Notes under the pieces: model-generated | Told to the model about the DNA's origin: nothing | The model's input: the letters and a program-made list of their open reading frames with translations, nothing else | Database searches by the model: none | Position numbers and translations under genes: made by a program | Part shown: piece by piece, positions 9,328-17,786 of the stretch | Layout of the letters: every line of letters starts with the position of its first letter | Position numbering within the stretch: the first letter of the stretch is position 1 | Assembly: GCF_000721705.1 (NCBI RefSeq) | Contig: NZ_JOJL01000023.1 | Coordinates: forward strand, 152,258-216,257 | Direction of reading: 5' to 3' | From: Actinoplanes subtropicus | GTDB lineage: Bacteria; Actinomycetota; Actinomycetes; Mycobacteriales; Micromonosporaceae | Length of the DNA: 64,000 nucleotides

Positions 9328-10131
9328 TCAGCCCGCCATCAACTGGTAGACGACGCTGGTGGCCTTCTGCTGCTCGCCCGCGGCCGGCGCGGCCAGGGCC
9401 GCGGTGGTGCCGAAGCCGTCGTACTCGACGGAGTAGGTCTTGGCCTTGACCCCGCCGGCCGCCGGGATCTTGGCGATCAGGCTGGTCAGGTTGCCCTTGG
9501 CGTCGATCGTCGCGGTGAACGGCACGGCCTTGGCCTTGGCGCCCAGCTTCGCGAGGGTCGGCGCGTCGACGATCTCGGCTTCGGTCGCCTGGGTGAGGTC
9601 GGTGGTGCCGGTGAAGTGGCCGGGGCTGGTCTCCTTGACCCCGGTCGCCTTCTGCACGAGCAACTGGGCGTAGCCGGGGTCGGTGGACCCGTCGTACCCG
9701 ATCATGCTCTTGTCCTTGACCTTCGCGGCGTCGAGCAGTTGCCAGTTCTTCGGGACCTTGGGCAGGCCGGGCAGGCCGGCCGGGGTGAACGCCATCTTCA
9801 GCCAGGTCTGCTTGTCGACCATCAGCGTGGTCATGGTCAGGCTGAAGCCGACCCCGGTCTCGTGCTGCACGATCTTGATCAGGGCCGCCTTGTGCGGGGC
9901 GTCCAGCACGCCCGACGTCGGCGTCTCGGCGCCGGCCACGTCGAACCGGTAGGCGGCGTCCCGCTCGTCGGGCACCGCGTCGATCAGCTTGAGCTTCGGG
10001 TCGAGGGGCGTGGTCGGGGTCGGCGCGGCGGCCGGGGTGTCACCGTTCACGTCCGACGCCAGGCCGCAGCCGGCGGTGGTGAGGGCCAGGATGGCAGCGA
10101 GTCCAGCAAGCTGCGCCTTACGTGCGCTCAT
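9328..10131 (-). CDS. Secreted lipoprotein, possibly LprG/LppX-like
   Basis: 267 residues. A signal peptide ends in the lipobox LTTAGC (Cys about 22), so the mature protein is lipid-anchored outside the membrane. A Pro/Thr/Ala linker leads into a beta-rich domain (SGVLDAPHKAALIKI, TWLKMAFTPAGLPGLP, FTATIDAKGNLTSLIAKIP). The length and the alternation of strands resemble the LppX/LprAFG fold, but the match is by eye only. It is divergent from the BTAD regulator at 10283. Confidence 0.75.
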   Translation of the reverse strand: MSARKAQLAGLAAILALTTAGCGLASDVNGDTPAAAPTPTTPLDPKLKLIDAVPDERDAAYRFDVAGAETPTSGVLDAPHKAALIKIVQHETGVGFSLTMTTLMVDKQTWLKMAFTPAGLPGLPKVPKNWQLLDAAKVKDKSMIGYDGSTDPGYAQLLVQKATGVKETSPGHFTGTTDLTQATEAEIVDAPTLAKLGAKAKAVPFTATIDAKGNLTSLIAKIPAAGGVKAKTYSVEYDGFGTTAALAAPAAGEQQKATSVVYQLMAG

Positions 10132-10282
10132 GATCTTTCGTCTTTCTCCGGGTGGATGGGTGGCTCGCGGCCACCGACGGATCGAAGACTGCGCAACACC
10201 GCCGCCGTACCGCTGCGGTTATGCTGCTGCCCGCTGCCGTTTCGCTGCGGCCGAAGAAATGTGCTGGTCATGGGGGTGTCTG

Positions 10283-11809
10283 GTGGCGACCGAGCCGCTG
10301 CGGTTCGAGATCCTCGGTGAGGTGCGGGCGATCCGCGCCGGCGCGCCGATCGACCTCGGCCCGGCGAAGCAGCGGGCGGTTCTCGCCGTGCTGCTGCTCC
10401 AGGCGGGCCGGCCGGTGCCGACCCACCAGATCGTCGACGCGGTGTGGGGCGACGAGCCGCCGGAGAACGGGGCGAACGTCGTGCAGAAGTACGTCGCCGG
10501 CCTGCGCCGGGCCCTCGACCCCGACCGGGCGCCGCGCACGCCGGGCGAGTTGCTCGCGCTCACCGGCAGCGGGTACGTGTTGCGCACCGCCGAGGCCACC
10601 CTCGACACCGACGAGTTCCAGGCGGCGGTCAACCGGGCCGCGGCCGAGCGCGCGGCGGGCCGCCCGATGGAGGCGGCGGGCACCCTGCGGTCCGGGCTGG
10701 CGCTGTGGCGCGCGGAAGCGCTGTCCGGCCTGACCGGCTCGGTCTTCGAGGCGGCCCGCACCCGGCTCGCCGACGCCCGGGCCTCGGCCTGGGAGACGTG
10801 GGCCGAGATCGGGGTGGAGCAGGGCCGGGCCACCGCGCTCATCCCCGAGCTGACCCGGCTGACCGAGGAGTTCCCGCTGCGCGAGGGGCTGCGCACACAG
10901 CTGATGCTGGCGCTGCACCAGGCCGGCCGGCAGGCCGAGGCGCTGGCCGTGTTCCGGGACGCGCGGGAGTACTTCCTGGACGAGTTCGGCGCCGAGCCGG
11001 GCGAGCGGATGCAGGAGGCGCACCGCCGGATCCTGCGAACTGACCAGGTGCCGGCACCCAACCCCGTTCCGGTGTCGCCGCCGCCTCGGCCGCTGCCTCT
11101 GCCGCCGTCAGCCTTTCCGTTACCGGCCGCACCGATATTCCAGCCGCCCCGGCGCGGCCGGCGGGTCTCCGCGACCGAAGTGATCTTCGCCCTGGTGGCG
11201 CCGTTCGCGACGTGCCTGGTCGGCTGCTGGTTCTACTTCGCCTACACCGGCGCGCGCCGGCGCCAGGCGCGGTACTTCTTCATCACCGCCGGCTACATCG
11301 TCGTCTGGCTGGTCGCCGTGCTGCTCTTCTTTCTGGGCTTTTCAGGACCGGTGGACGCCGATACTTCCCCCGTTTCGGACACGGGAATGACGATCCTCTT
11401 CCTGCTGCCGTTTTTCGCGGCCGCGCACGGCTTGATAGTGGCGCTGTACGCCGGCGACTTCTACCACAAAAGGACCATGCGCGAGCAAGCCCGGCAATTC
11501 GTCCTGCTCGCGCCTGACCGCGCCCGCGAGATGGGGATCGGGCGGCCCGACCTGCCGCTGCGGGCGGTCGACGACGGAGGACTCGTCGATCTCAACCATG
11601 TCGACGGGTACGACCTCGCCAACGCCACCGGGCTACCGACGGCCCAGGCCCTCGAGATCGCGGCCCACCGGGTCGCCAACGGGCCGTTCACGCGGCCGGA
11701 AGAGCTGGTGACGCTGGGACTCGCCGACGAACGTACGGTCAAGAAGCTCGCGGCCCGGCTGGTCTGCATCCCGCCCGGGCCGCACCCGATGGCCTGGCCG
11801 CCGCGGTGA
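10283..11809 (+). CDS. BTAD-type regulator fused to membrane and HhH domains
   Basis: About 508 residues. The N-terminal OmpR-like DNA-binding domain (LRFEILGEVRAIRAG to SGYVLRTAEATLD) and the bacterial transcriptional activation domain (to about residue 250) are typical of SARP/AfsR regulators. No NB-ARC ATPase follows. Instead there is a proline-rich linker, three membrane segments (VIFALVAPFATCLVGCW, FFITAGYIVVWLVAVLLFF, MTILFLLPFFAAAHGLIV), and a C-terminal helix-hairpin-helix-like stretch (LNHVDGYDLANATGLP). This predicts a membrane-tethered transcription factor. GTG 10283 (GGGGGTG upstream) is preferred; ATG 10259 is possible. Confidence 0.82.
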   Translation: MATEPLRFEILGEVRAIRAGAPIDLGPAKQRAVLAVLLLQAGRPVPTHQIVDAVWGDEPPENGANVVQKYVAGLRRALDPDRAPRTPGELLALTGSGYVLRTAEATLDTDEFQAAVNRAAAERAAGRPMEAAGTLRSGLALWRAEALSGLTGSVFEAARTRLADARASAWETWAEIGVEQGRATALIPELTRLTEEFPLREGLRTQLMLALHQAGRQAEALAVFRDAREYFLDEFGAEPGERMQEAHRRILRTDQVPAPNPVPVSPPPRPLPLPPSAFPLPAAPIFQPPRRGRRVSATEVIFALVAPFATCLVGCWFYFAYTGARRRQARYFFITAGYIVVWLVAVLLFFLGFSGPVDADTSPVSDTGMTILFLLPFFAAAHGLIVALYAGDFYHKRTMREQARQFVLLAPDRAREMGIGRPDLPLRAVDDGGLVDLNHVDGYDLANATGLPTAQALEIAAHRVANGPFTRPEELVTLGLADERTVKKLAARLVCIPPGPHPMAWPPR

Positions 11810-11825
11810 GGCGGCGGCCGGCCGG

Positions 11826-12425
11826 TCAGCGCGAGCCCGCCGACAGCAACTGACGGCGGGCCACGTACTCGACCAGTTCGATCAGGACGTTGCGGGCGCC
11901 GAGCGGCTCGCGGGCGTCGAAGAGCACGACCGGGACCCCCGGGTCGAGGTCGAGCGCCCGGCCCACCGCGTCGGCGGCGAAGCGCTGCTCGGCCTCGAAG
12001 CAGTTGACCGCGACCACGAACGGCGTGCCCCGCTGCTCGAAGTAGTCGATCGAGGGGAAGCAGTCGGCCAGGCGGCGGGTGTCGGCGAGCACCACCGCGC
12101 CGAGCGCACCCTGGGAGAGCTCGTCCCAGAGGAACCAGAAGCGGTCCTGCCCCGGCGTACCGAAGAGGTAGAGCTGCAGGTCCTCGGTGATGGTGATCCG
12201 GCCGAAGTCCATCGTCACGGTCGTGGTGGTCTTGCTCTCCACGCCGCCGATGTCGTCGGCGCCCTCCACCCCGGTGAGGATCTCCTCGGTCTGCAGCGGG
12301 CGGATCTCGCTCACCGACCCGACCATGGTGGTCTTGCCGGCGCCGAAGCCGCCCGCGATCAAGATCTTGAGCGCTACCGGAATGCGCGACGACGCGCCGT
12401 TGCGGTCAGAGCGCACGGAGTCCAT
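11826..12425 (-). CDS. cvnD: Conservon GTPase CvnD
   Basis: About 199 residues of a Ras-like small GTPase of the bacterial conservon type. The P-loop GGFGAGKTT, the switch region (TTTTVTMDFGRI) and the DTAGQ equivalent (LFGTPGQDRF) are clear, and VAVNCFE takes the NKxD place. The ATG at 12425 overlaps the end of cvnC by 20 bases, implying coupled translation. It is the last gene of cvnABCD and would act as the switch partner of the roadblock protein at the membrane. Confidence 0.93.
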   Translation of the reverse strand: MDSVRSDRNGASSRIPVALKILIAGGFGAGKTTMVGSVSEIRPLQTEEILTGVEGADDIGGVESKTTTTVTMDFGRITITEDLQLYLFGTPGQDRFWFLWDELSQGALGAVVLADTRRLADCFPSIDYFEQRGTPFVVAVNCFEAEQRFAADAVGRALDLDPGVPVVLFDAREPLGARNVLIELVEYVARRQLLSAGSR

Positions 12426-12771
12426 TGACAACCGCCTTGAGTACGTCGACATCGTGCGGCCGTGATGCCGCCGGGGGTTCGTACATCGAAATGAGCCCTG
12501 CCGAGCGTAGATCACCGAGCAAAACCCGGACGACGCCGACCGACAGATCGAGGGTGGAGGCCAGCTCGACCACGGGGATCGGCTCCCACGCGGCGGCCAG
12601 GATCGCGTGGTGTTCCGGCTGCAGGCGGCCGGCCGGCTCGGTCTCGGCGGGGGTCGCCACGACGAACGCCATCATGTCGATCTCACCGCCGGTGGGCGCG
12701 ACCCGGCCCTGGGTCACCGCATAGGGCCGGACCACCGGCCCGGCGTCCCGATCGAGCCAGCTGTTGCTCAT
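12406..12771 (-). CDS. cvnC: Conservon protein CvnC (DUF742)
   Basis: About 121 residues of the DUF742 family. VRPYAVTQGR begins the domain, then a winged-helix-like part (LASTLDLSVGVVRVLLGDLRSAGLI), and the typical C-terminus DVDVLKAVVNGLRAL. The start at 12771 falls four bases after the cvnB stop; an upstream ATG at 12804 would overlap cvnB. In conservons this protein is part of the membrane-associated complex with the roadblock and GTPase subunits. Confidence 0.92.
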   Translation of the reverse strand: MSNSWLDRDAGPVVRPYAVTQGRVAPTGGEIDMMAFVVATPAETEPAGRLQPEHHAILAAAWEPIPVVELASTLDLSVGVVRVLLGDLRSAGLISMYEPPAASRPHDVDVLKAVVNGLRAL

Positions 12772-12775
12772 GGAG

Positions 12776-13195
12776 TCAGCCGGCATCGGGCGCCGCCGCG
12801 CCACGTTCCGGTGCGTTCATGGTCTGGCCGACGCGGGTGACGAGCATGGCCATCTCGTACGCGATCAGGCCGAGGTCGGCGTCGCTGGCGGCGAGCACCG
12901 CCAGGCACGCGCCCTGCCCGGCGGCGGTCACGAAGAGGAAGGCGGACTCCATCTCGACCACCGTCTGGCGTACCGGGCCGGCCCGGAAATGCCGGCTCGC
13001 CCCCTTGGCCAGGCTCTGGAATCCGGCCGCCATGGCCGAGAGATGCTCGGCGTCCTCCCGCTTGAGCCCGGCCGAGGCGCCCATCAGCAGCCCGTCGGCC
13101 GACAGCACCACCGCCTGCTGCGCCGCTGGCACCCGTTCGACAAGGTCGTCGAGCAGCCAGGTGAGATTCGCGCCCTGCTTGGTCGTCTGGGTCAC
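12776..13195 (-). CDS. cvnB: Roadblock/LC7 protein CvnB
   Basis: 139 residues of the roadblock/LC7 fold: LTWLLDDLVERVPAAQQAVVLSADG at the start, a central VEMESAFLFVTAAG strand pair and the C-terminal helix DLGLIAYEMAMLVTRVGQ. Such proteins act as scaffold or GTPase-activating partners of CvnD. The ATG overlaps the cvnA stop by four bases (ATGA), so cvnA and cvnB are translationally coupled. Confidence 0.94.
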   Translation of the reverse strand: MTQTTKQGANLTWLLDDLVERVPAAQQAVVLSADGLLMGASAGLKREDAEHLSAMAAGFQSLAKGASRHFRAGPVRQTVVEMESAFLFVTAAGQGACLAVLAASDADLGLIAYEMAMLVTRVGQTMNAPERGAAAPDAG

Positions 13196-15762
13196 TCTGT
13201 GTCCTTTTCCGGCCTGGTCACATCGTTCTGTTCGGGGGTGGCGGCCCCCTCCTCCGTTGCGCTTTCGGCGAGCGCCAGACTCACGATCGCCGGGAAACTG
13301 ACGGTAGCCGCATCCGCGAAGGACGTGCCGCCGGGTGCTGCCCCGTTGCCGTTTTCCGCCGGCTTCGGGTGATCTTCCGAGATCCGCTGTTTCGGGATCT
13401 CGAGCTGGGCCGCGTCGATCCGCCCGCGGGTGGTGCCCTGTTGCAGGGCGCTCATGATGCTGCGCATCTGCTCGGGGGAGCGTAGCGGCAGGGTCGGCTC
13501 GTCCGGCAGGTTTCCGGCCGGGCGGCGCAGTTGCGGCGCGAGGCTGGCCTGCCGCACCCGCTTCGGCAGACCGTCCTCGGTCTCCTGGCTTTCTCTTGGA
13601 AGATCAACTTCAACTTCCTGCTTGCGTACGCGACGCCGCTGCACCAGACCGTCGGAGTTGAGCCCGCCGGCCACCGAGGACGGCGCCGGGCCCCCCATCG
13701 TCTCGGCCGGGGTGGGCGGCGCCTCCAGAGTCGCCCGGCGGCCGGTGATCAAGATCTCTTCCAGCTTCTCGGCGCCCTGCCACTGCAACGCGGCCAGCGA
13801 GCTGCGGTCGGCGGTGCCGGAGCCGACCAGCGGCCGGTCCAGGGTGCCGCCGCCGGGCAGCGCGGCCTGCTCGGGCGCGCCGACCACGAGCTCGCCGGGG
13901 ACCAGCACGACCGCGGCGACGCCGGCGTACGCGGACTGGCGCAGCGACACCCGGATGCCGTGCCGGCTCGCCAGCTGGGCCACCACGAACAGGCCGAGGC
14001 GGGCGCTGTCGGTCGGGTCGAATTCGGGCGGCTCGACCAGGCGGCGGTTGGCCTCGTCGATCGCCTCGTGGGTCATGCCGAGGCCGCGGTCCTCGATCTC
14101 GATCGCGTACCCGTTCGGCAGCACCTGCCCGGAGACCTGCACCCGGGTCTGCGGCGGGGAGAACGAGGTGGCGTTCTCGAACAGCTCGGCGAGCAGGTGG
14201 ATGATGTCGCCGACCGCGCGGCCCAGGATCGCCGACGACTCGATCGAGCGGATGTCGATCCGCTTGTAGTCCTCGACCTCGCTGATCGCGCCGCGAATCA
14301 CGTCGATCATCGGCACCGGGTTGCGCCAGCCCCGGCCGGGCGCGGCACCGGCCAGGATCACCAGGTCCTCGGCGTGCCGCCGCATCCGGGTGGCCAGGTG
14401 GTCGACCCGGTAGAGGTCCTCCAGCTCCTGCGGCTCGGTCTCCCGGCGCTCCATCCGGTCGAGCAGGGCGAGCTGGCGGTGCAGCAGCGTCTGGCTGCGC
14501 CGGGCGATGTTGAGGAACACCTCGTTGAGGCCGCGCCGGACGTTGGCCTCCTCGACCGCCGACTGCACGGCCGTCCGCTGCACGTCGTTGAAGGCGTGGC
14601 CGAGCTGGCCGATCTCGTCCCGGCCGTACTCCAGCGGCGGCGTCTCGACCTCGACGTCGACGTTCTCCCCGCGTTGCAGGCGACGGACCACGTTGGGCAG
14701 CCGCTCGGTGGCCATCTCGAGCGCCTCGCCGCGCAGGCGGCGCAGCCGGCCGACCATCGACCGGCCGACCCGCAGCGAGATCGCGACCGAGACGGCGAAC
14801 GCGAACAGGCCGAGGATCGCGGCCAGCGCGAGCCGGAGCAGGATCGTGGCGGCCAGCGAGGAGCCACGGTCGGCCAACTGGCTGATCGCCTGGTCCTCGA
14901 AGTCGCGCAGCTGCTCCACGGTCTGTGCGTACGGCCCGTGCCAGCTGTCCGCGCCGACCGGCGAGAGCTGACCCGTCCGGCTCTGCGTGATCAGCCGGTC
15001 CATCATGTTGTTGAGCTGCGTGAACGCCGGACCGATCGACAGCTTCTCGTAGTCGGCGCGGCTCGCCTCGGGCAGGTCGTTGACGCCCTGGCCGAGCAGG
15101 AACCGGGCGGTGCCGATGTCCTGCATCATCGCCGAACGCATCGGGTCGGTGAACTTGCCGCTGACCGTGGCGCCGGCCAGCACCGAGTCGACCCGGCTCA
15201 GGTATTCCTGGCCGCGGCTGAGGGTGGCCAGCGCGCGGATCTGCCGGTCGATCTCGTCGTCCGGGAAGATCGCGGTGGCGGTGAACATGTCGAACGCGGC
15301 CGACACCATGCCGTTGAAGATGTTCTGCGCGCCGATCGGGTCGAGCTGGCGGTTGTCGATGTGCGCGCGCTGCCCCGGCAGCACGTCGAGCTCGGTGTAG
15401 AACTGGTTGATCCGCTCGCGCAGGGTGGCGCCGGCCGACCGCCACGCGTCGCCGCCGCGGGCGACCGCGCGGAAGTCCTGAATGGCACGATCGGTCGCGG
15501 CCCGCTGCGCGGAGATCATCGCGGTCGTGGCGCTGGGGTCGGACAGGAACTGCACCGAGAGGCGGCGCTCGCGCTGGAGCTCGGTGATCACGACCTCGGA
15601 CGGGTTGGCCACGTCGGCGCCGAGCGTGCGCGCCGACATCAGGGTGAGCGCCGGGCCGGCGGTCAGCGCGGTCGCGAACAGCCACACCGCGAGCAGCGCC
15701 GCCAGCGGCACCGTGATCATCGTGATGATCTTCGAACGGATCGACCAGTTCCGCGTTCTCAT
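13192..15762 (-). CDS. cvnA: Sensor histidine kinase-like CvnA
   Basis: About 856 residues, first gene of the conservon. A short N-terminal segment and a membrane helix (MITVPLAALLAVWLFAT) lead to a large extracytoplasmic nitrate/nitrite-sensing-like domain. A second membrane helix (LLRLALAAILGLFAFAVSVAI, about residue 335) and a HAMP-like region follow. The ATPase domain has an N box (ELFENATSFSPP), a G1-like box (IEDRGLGMTHEAID) and LGLFVVAQLASRHG. As in other Cvn kinases no standard phospho-acceptor His box is obvious. The C-terminal about 200 residues are low-complexity and charged. ATG 15762 is preferred over 15828. Confidence 0.92.
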   Translation of the reverse strand: MRTRNWSIRSKIITMITVPLAALLAVWLFATALTAGPALTLMSARTLGADVANPSEVVITELQRERRLSVQFLSDPSATTAMISAQRAATDRAIQDFRAVARGGDAWRSAGATLRERINQFYTELDVLPGQRAHIDNRQLDPIGAQNIFNGMVSAAFDMFTATAIFPDDEIDRQIRALATLSRGQEYLSRVDSVLAGATVSGKFTDPMRSAMMQDIGTARFLLGQGVNDLPEASRADYEKLSIGPAFTQLNNMMDRLITQSRTGQLSPVGADSWHGPYAQTVEQLRDFEDQAISQLADRGSSLAATILLRLALAAILGLFAFAVSVAISLRVGRSMVGRLRRLRGEALEMATERLPNVVRRLQRGENVDVEVETPPLEYGRDEIGQLGHAFNDVQRTAVQSAVEEANVRRGLNEVFLNIARRSQTLLHRQLALLDRMERRETEPQELEDLYRVDHLATRMRRHAEDLVILAGAAPGRGWRNPVPMIDVIRGAISEVEDYKRIDIRSIESSAILGRAVGDIIHLLAELFENATSFSPPQTRVQVSGQVLPNGYAIEIEDRGLGMTHEAIDEANRRLVEPPEFDPTDSARLGLFVVAQLASRHGIRVSLRQSAYAGVAAVVLVPGELVVGAPEQAALPGGGTLDRPLVGSGTADRSSLAALQWQGAEKLEEILITGRRATLEAPPTPAETMGGPAPSSVAGGLNSDGLVQRRRVRKQEVEVDLPRESQETEDGLPKRVRQASLAPQLRRPAGNLPDEPTLPLRSPEQMRSIMSALQQGTTRGRIDAAQLEIPKQRISEDHPKPAENGNGAAPGGTSFADAATVSFPAIVSLALAESATEEGAATPEQNDVTRPEKDTE

Positions 15763-16052
15763 CAGGCTCCGCCCGGGTTGACAGCGTCCAGCGGCACGCC
15801 GCCCCCCGATGACCGGCCCGGGTACCAACCGTCACCGTCCGCGTGCGCCTTCCGGAGAATACGTAAAACCTTCAGCCGCAGCTACCACCCGAGCGGCCGA
15901 TATATGGGCGGTCTGCCCTAATTGTCCAGGGAACCCGTGAAGTCGGCCATGCGACAGCCCCGGTTGATCTCCCCATTTTCGACGGGTCATACCAAAGGGG
16001 ATTGACGGACCACGGTGCGTGGGAATACCGGGAATGAAGAAGGAGGAGACCG
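15763..16052. other. Divergent spacer between cvnA and the tail-domain gene pair
   Basis: 290 bases without a gene. On the plus strand a weak promoter-like pair, TTGACG at 16002 and ATACCG at 16025 (17-base gap), precedes the strong ribosome-binding site AAGGAGGAG for the gene at 16053. Nothing else was recognised. Confidence 0.4.
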
Positions 16053-16688
16053 ATGTCCCCCACACTCACCATCGTCCTGATCATCGTCGTCCTGGTGATC
16101 ATCGCCGCGATCGTGTACGGCGTGCAGGCCGGACGCCGTAAGAAGCTGCAGAGCACCTTCGGGCCCGAGTACGACCGCGTGGTGGCCGACACCGGCAACC
16201 GTACCGAGGCCGAGAAGGAACTGCGCGAGCGCGAGAAGAGGCACGCCGAGCTGGAGCTGAAGGAGCTCAGCCCAGAGTCCCAGCAGCGGTACCGCGCCGC
16301 CTGGGAGGAGGTGCAGATCCAGTTCGTGGACACCCCGGCCGAGGCGGTCGGCACCGCCGACGAGCTGGTCACCCGGCTGATCACCGAGCGCGGTTACCCC
16401 ACCGCCGAGTACGACGAGCGGCTCGCCGACCTCTCCGTCGAGCACGCCAACACGCTGCAGCACTACCGTGAGGCGCACGCGATCAGCGAGCGCAACGCGG
16501 CCGGTCAGGCCAGCACCGAGGACCTGCGGCAGGCGCTCGTGCACTATCGGGCGCTGTTCGCCGATCTGCTGGGGACTGACCCCGTATCGACGACTCCTGG
16601 TACTACTACATCCGAGCCTGACGATGAGCCGGCGCCCGCTCCCCGTAGGGCGACCGACACCGACGCCGCCACCGATACCAGCCGCTGA
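16053..16688 (+). CDS. Membrane-anchored protein with shared tail domain
   Basis: 211 residues. One N-terminal membrane segment (LTIVLIIVVLVIIAAIVYGV, residues 5-24) is followed by a basic stop-transfer, a highly charged helical part (TEAEKELREREKRHAELELKE), and a domain of about 110 residues containing WEEVQIQFVDTPAEAV and HYRALFADLL. That domain recurs in the next gene (RFRDIQLRFVDSPKEAT … LRSYRDLLNRL). The Ser/Thr/Pro-rich tail is disordered. The strong Shine-Dalgarno sequence suggests good expression. Function unknown; a stress or envelope role is a guess. Confidence 0.75.
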   Translation: MSPTLTIVLIIVVLVIIAAIVYGVQAGRRKKLQSTFGPEYDRVVADTGNRTEAEKELREREKRHAELELKELSPESQQRYRAAWEEVQIQFVDTPAEAVGTADELVTRLITERGYPTAEYDERLADLSVEHANTLQHYREAHAISERNAAGQASTEDLRQALVHYRALFADLLGTDPVSTTPGTTTSEPDDEPAPAPRRATDTDAATDTSR

Positions 16689-16702
16689 GGGAGTCATCGA
16701 CC

Positions 16703-17716
16703 ATGAAGTTCTTCTCCAACGACGCCAAAGAGAACTCCGACGAGCCGTACGGCCGGGACCACAGCGATGTGGTGACCTCCGATCCGGTGACGGTGCCGCA
16801 GCAGCGGGCCGGCTCGCCGTGGAGCACCGAGCCGACTACCACCGAGCCGGCCAGCACCGAGACCGACGGGCCGCGGCATGCCGACCCGGCGTCCGGCACG
16901 GACACGTCGGCCCCCGACACTGCGTCCACCGGCACCGACACCGAGGCCGGCAGCCCGGATGACCAACTCGCCGACGAGGCGCGCCGGGACGGGACGGACG
17001 AGGAGCCGGCCAGTCGGCGCGACGAGCACGACTTGCCCGACGAGCCGGCGACCGTCACGACGTACCACCCGGACGGAACGGTCGAGACCGAGGACCGGGC
17101 GGACAGCCCGGTTCGGGACGAGGGCACCTTCGACAGCCCGCAGGCAGTCGAGCCGGCCACCGGCGAGCCCCTCGCCACCGGAACCGACGACTCTGACGAA
17201 TCCGACAAATCCGATGAGTCGGAACCGGCGGCGCGGCGGGACGTGACCGACGAGCCGGTCGAGGAGCAGGCGGTCAAGGACGAGGGCACCTTCGACAGCC
17301 CGCAGGCGGTCGAGCCGGCCACCGGCGAGCCCCTCGCCACCGGGACGGACGACTCCGGCACGTCCGACGGGTCCGACGGGTCGGACCCGGCGGCGCGCCG
17401 GGGCGTGGCCGAGGCGCCGGTCGCGGCCGCCGCCCCCTCGGCGCCGGGGAGTGTGGACGCGCCGCCGCTCGATCGGCTCTTCACCGACGGCGACTCGTTC
17501 GCCGACCGGTTCCGGGATATCCAGCTGCGCTTCGTGGACAGCCCCAAGGAGGCGACCGCCGACGCCGCCGCCCTGGTCGGCGAGGCCGTGGACAAGGTGA
17601 CCGAGGCGCTACGGGCGCAGAAGGACGCGCTCGGCGGCGACTCGGAGGACACCGAGCAGCTCCGGGTCCAGCTGCGTAGCTACCGCGATCTGCTCAACCG
17701 CCTGTCCGCGCTCTGA
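16703..17716 (+). CDS. Acidic repeat protein sharing the tail domain
   Basis: 337 residues, 14 bases downstream of its paralogue, so the two form an operon. The first 250 residues are acidic, Thr/Ser/Glu-rich and disordered. They contain two nearly identical copies of a segment of about 25 residues starting DEGTFDSPQAVEPATGEP. The C-terminal 90 residues (RFRDIQLRFVDSPKEAT to YRDLLNRLSAL) match the domain of the upstream membrane protein. There is no signal peptide, so it is probably cytoplasmic and may pair with the anchored paralogue. A hairpin terminator follows. Confidence 0.72.
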   Translation: MKFFSNDAKENSDEPYGRDHSDVVTSDPVTVPQQRAGSPWSTEPTTTEPASTETDGPRHADPASGTDTSAPDTASTGTDTEAGSPDDQLADEARRDGTDEEPASRRDEHDLPDEPATVTTYHPDGTVETEDRADSPVRDEGTFDSPQAVEPATGEPLATGTDDSDESDKSDESEPAARRDVTDEPVEEQAVKDEGTFDSPQAVEPATGEPLATGTDDSGTSDGSDGSDPAARRGVAEAPVAAAAPSAPGSVDAPPLDRLFTDGDSFADRFRDIQLRFVDSPKEATADAAALVGEAVDKVTEALRAQKDALGGDSEDTEQLRVQLRSYRDLLNRLSAL

Positions 17717-17728
17717 CCAGCACGAACC

Positions 17729-17761
17729 ACGAAAGGGGAGCCGTGGCGGCTCCCCTTTCGT
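17729..17761 (+). terminator. Hairpin terminator after the tail-domain operon
   Basis: Perfect 14-bp stem, ACGAAAGGGGAGCC paired with GGCTCCCCTTTCGT, around the loop GTGGC. It lies 13 bases past the stop at 17716 and just before the WYL regulator gene. Confidence 0.88.
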
Positions 17762-17786
17762 CGTACCCGGCGGCTACCGTGCGGAC

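Noticed and set aside
13531..15921. Very long open frames antisense to cvnA and other genes (also around 5274-7427, 19713-22175 and 23862-26351)
   Set aside because: They lie opposite or out of frame with well-supported genes and result from high third-position GC; none shows a domain or ribosome-binding site.
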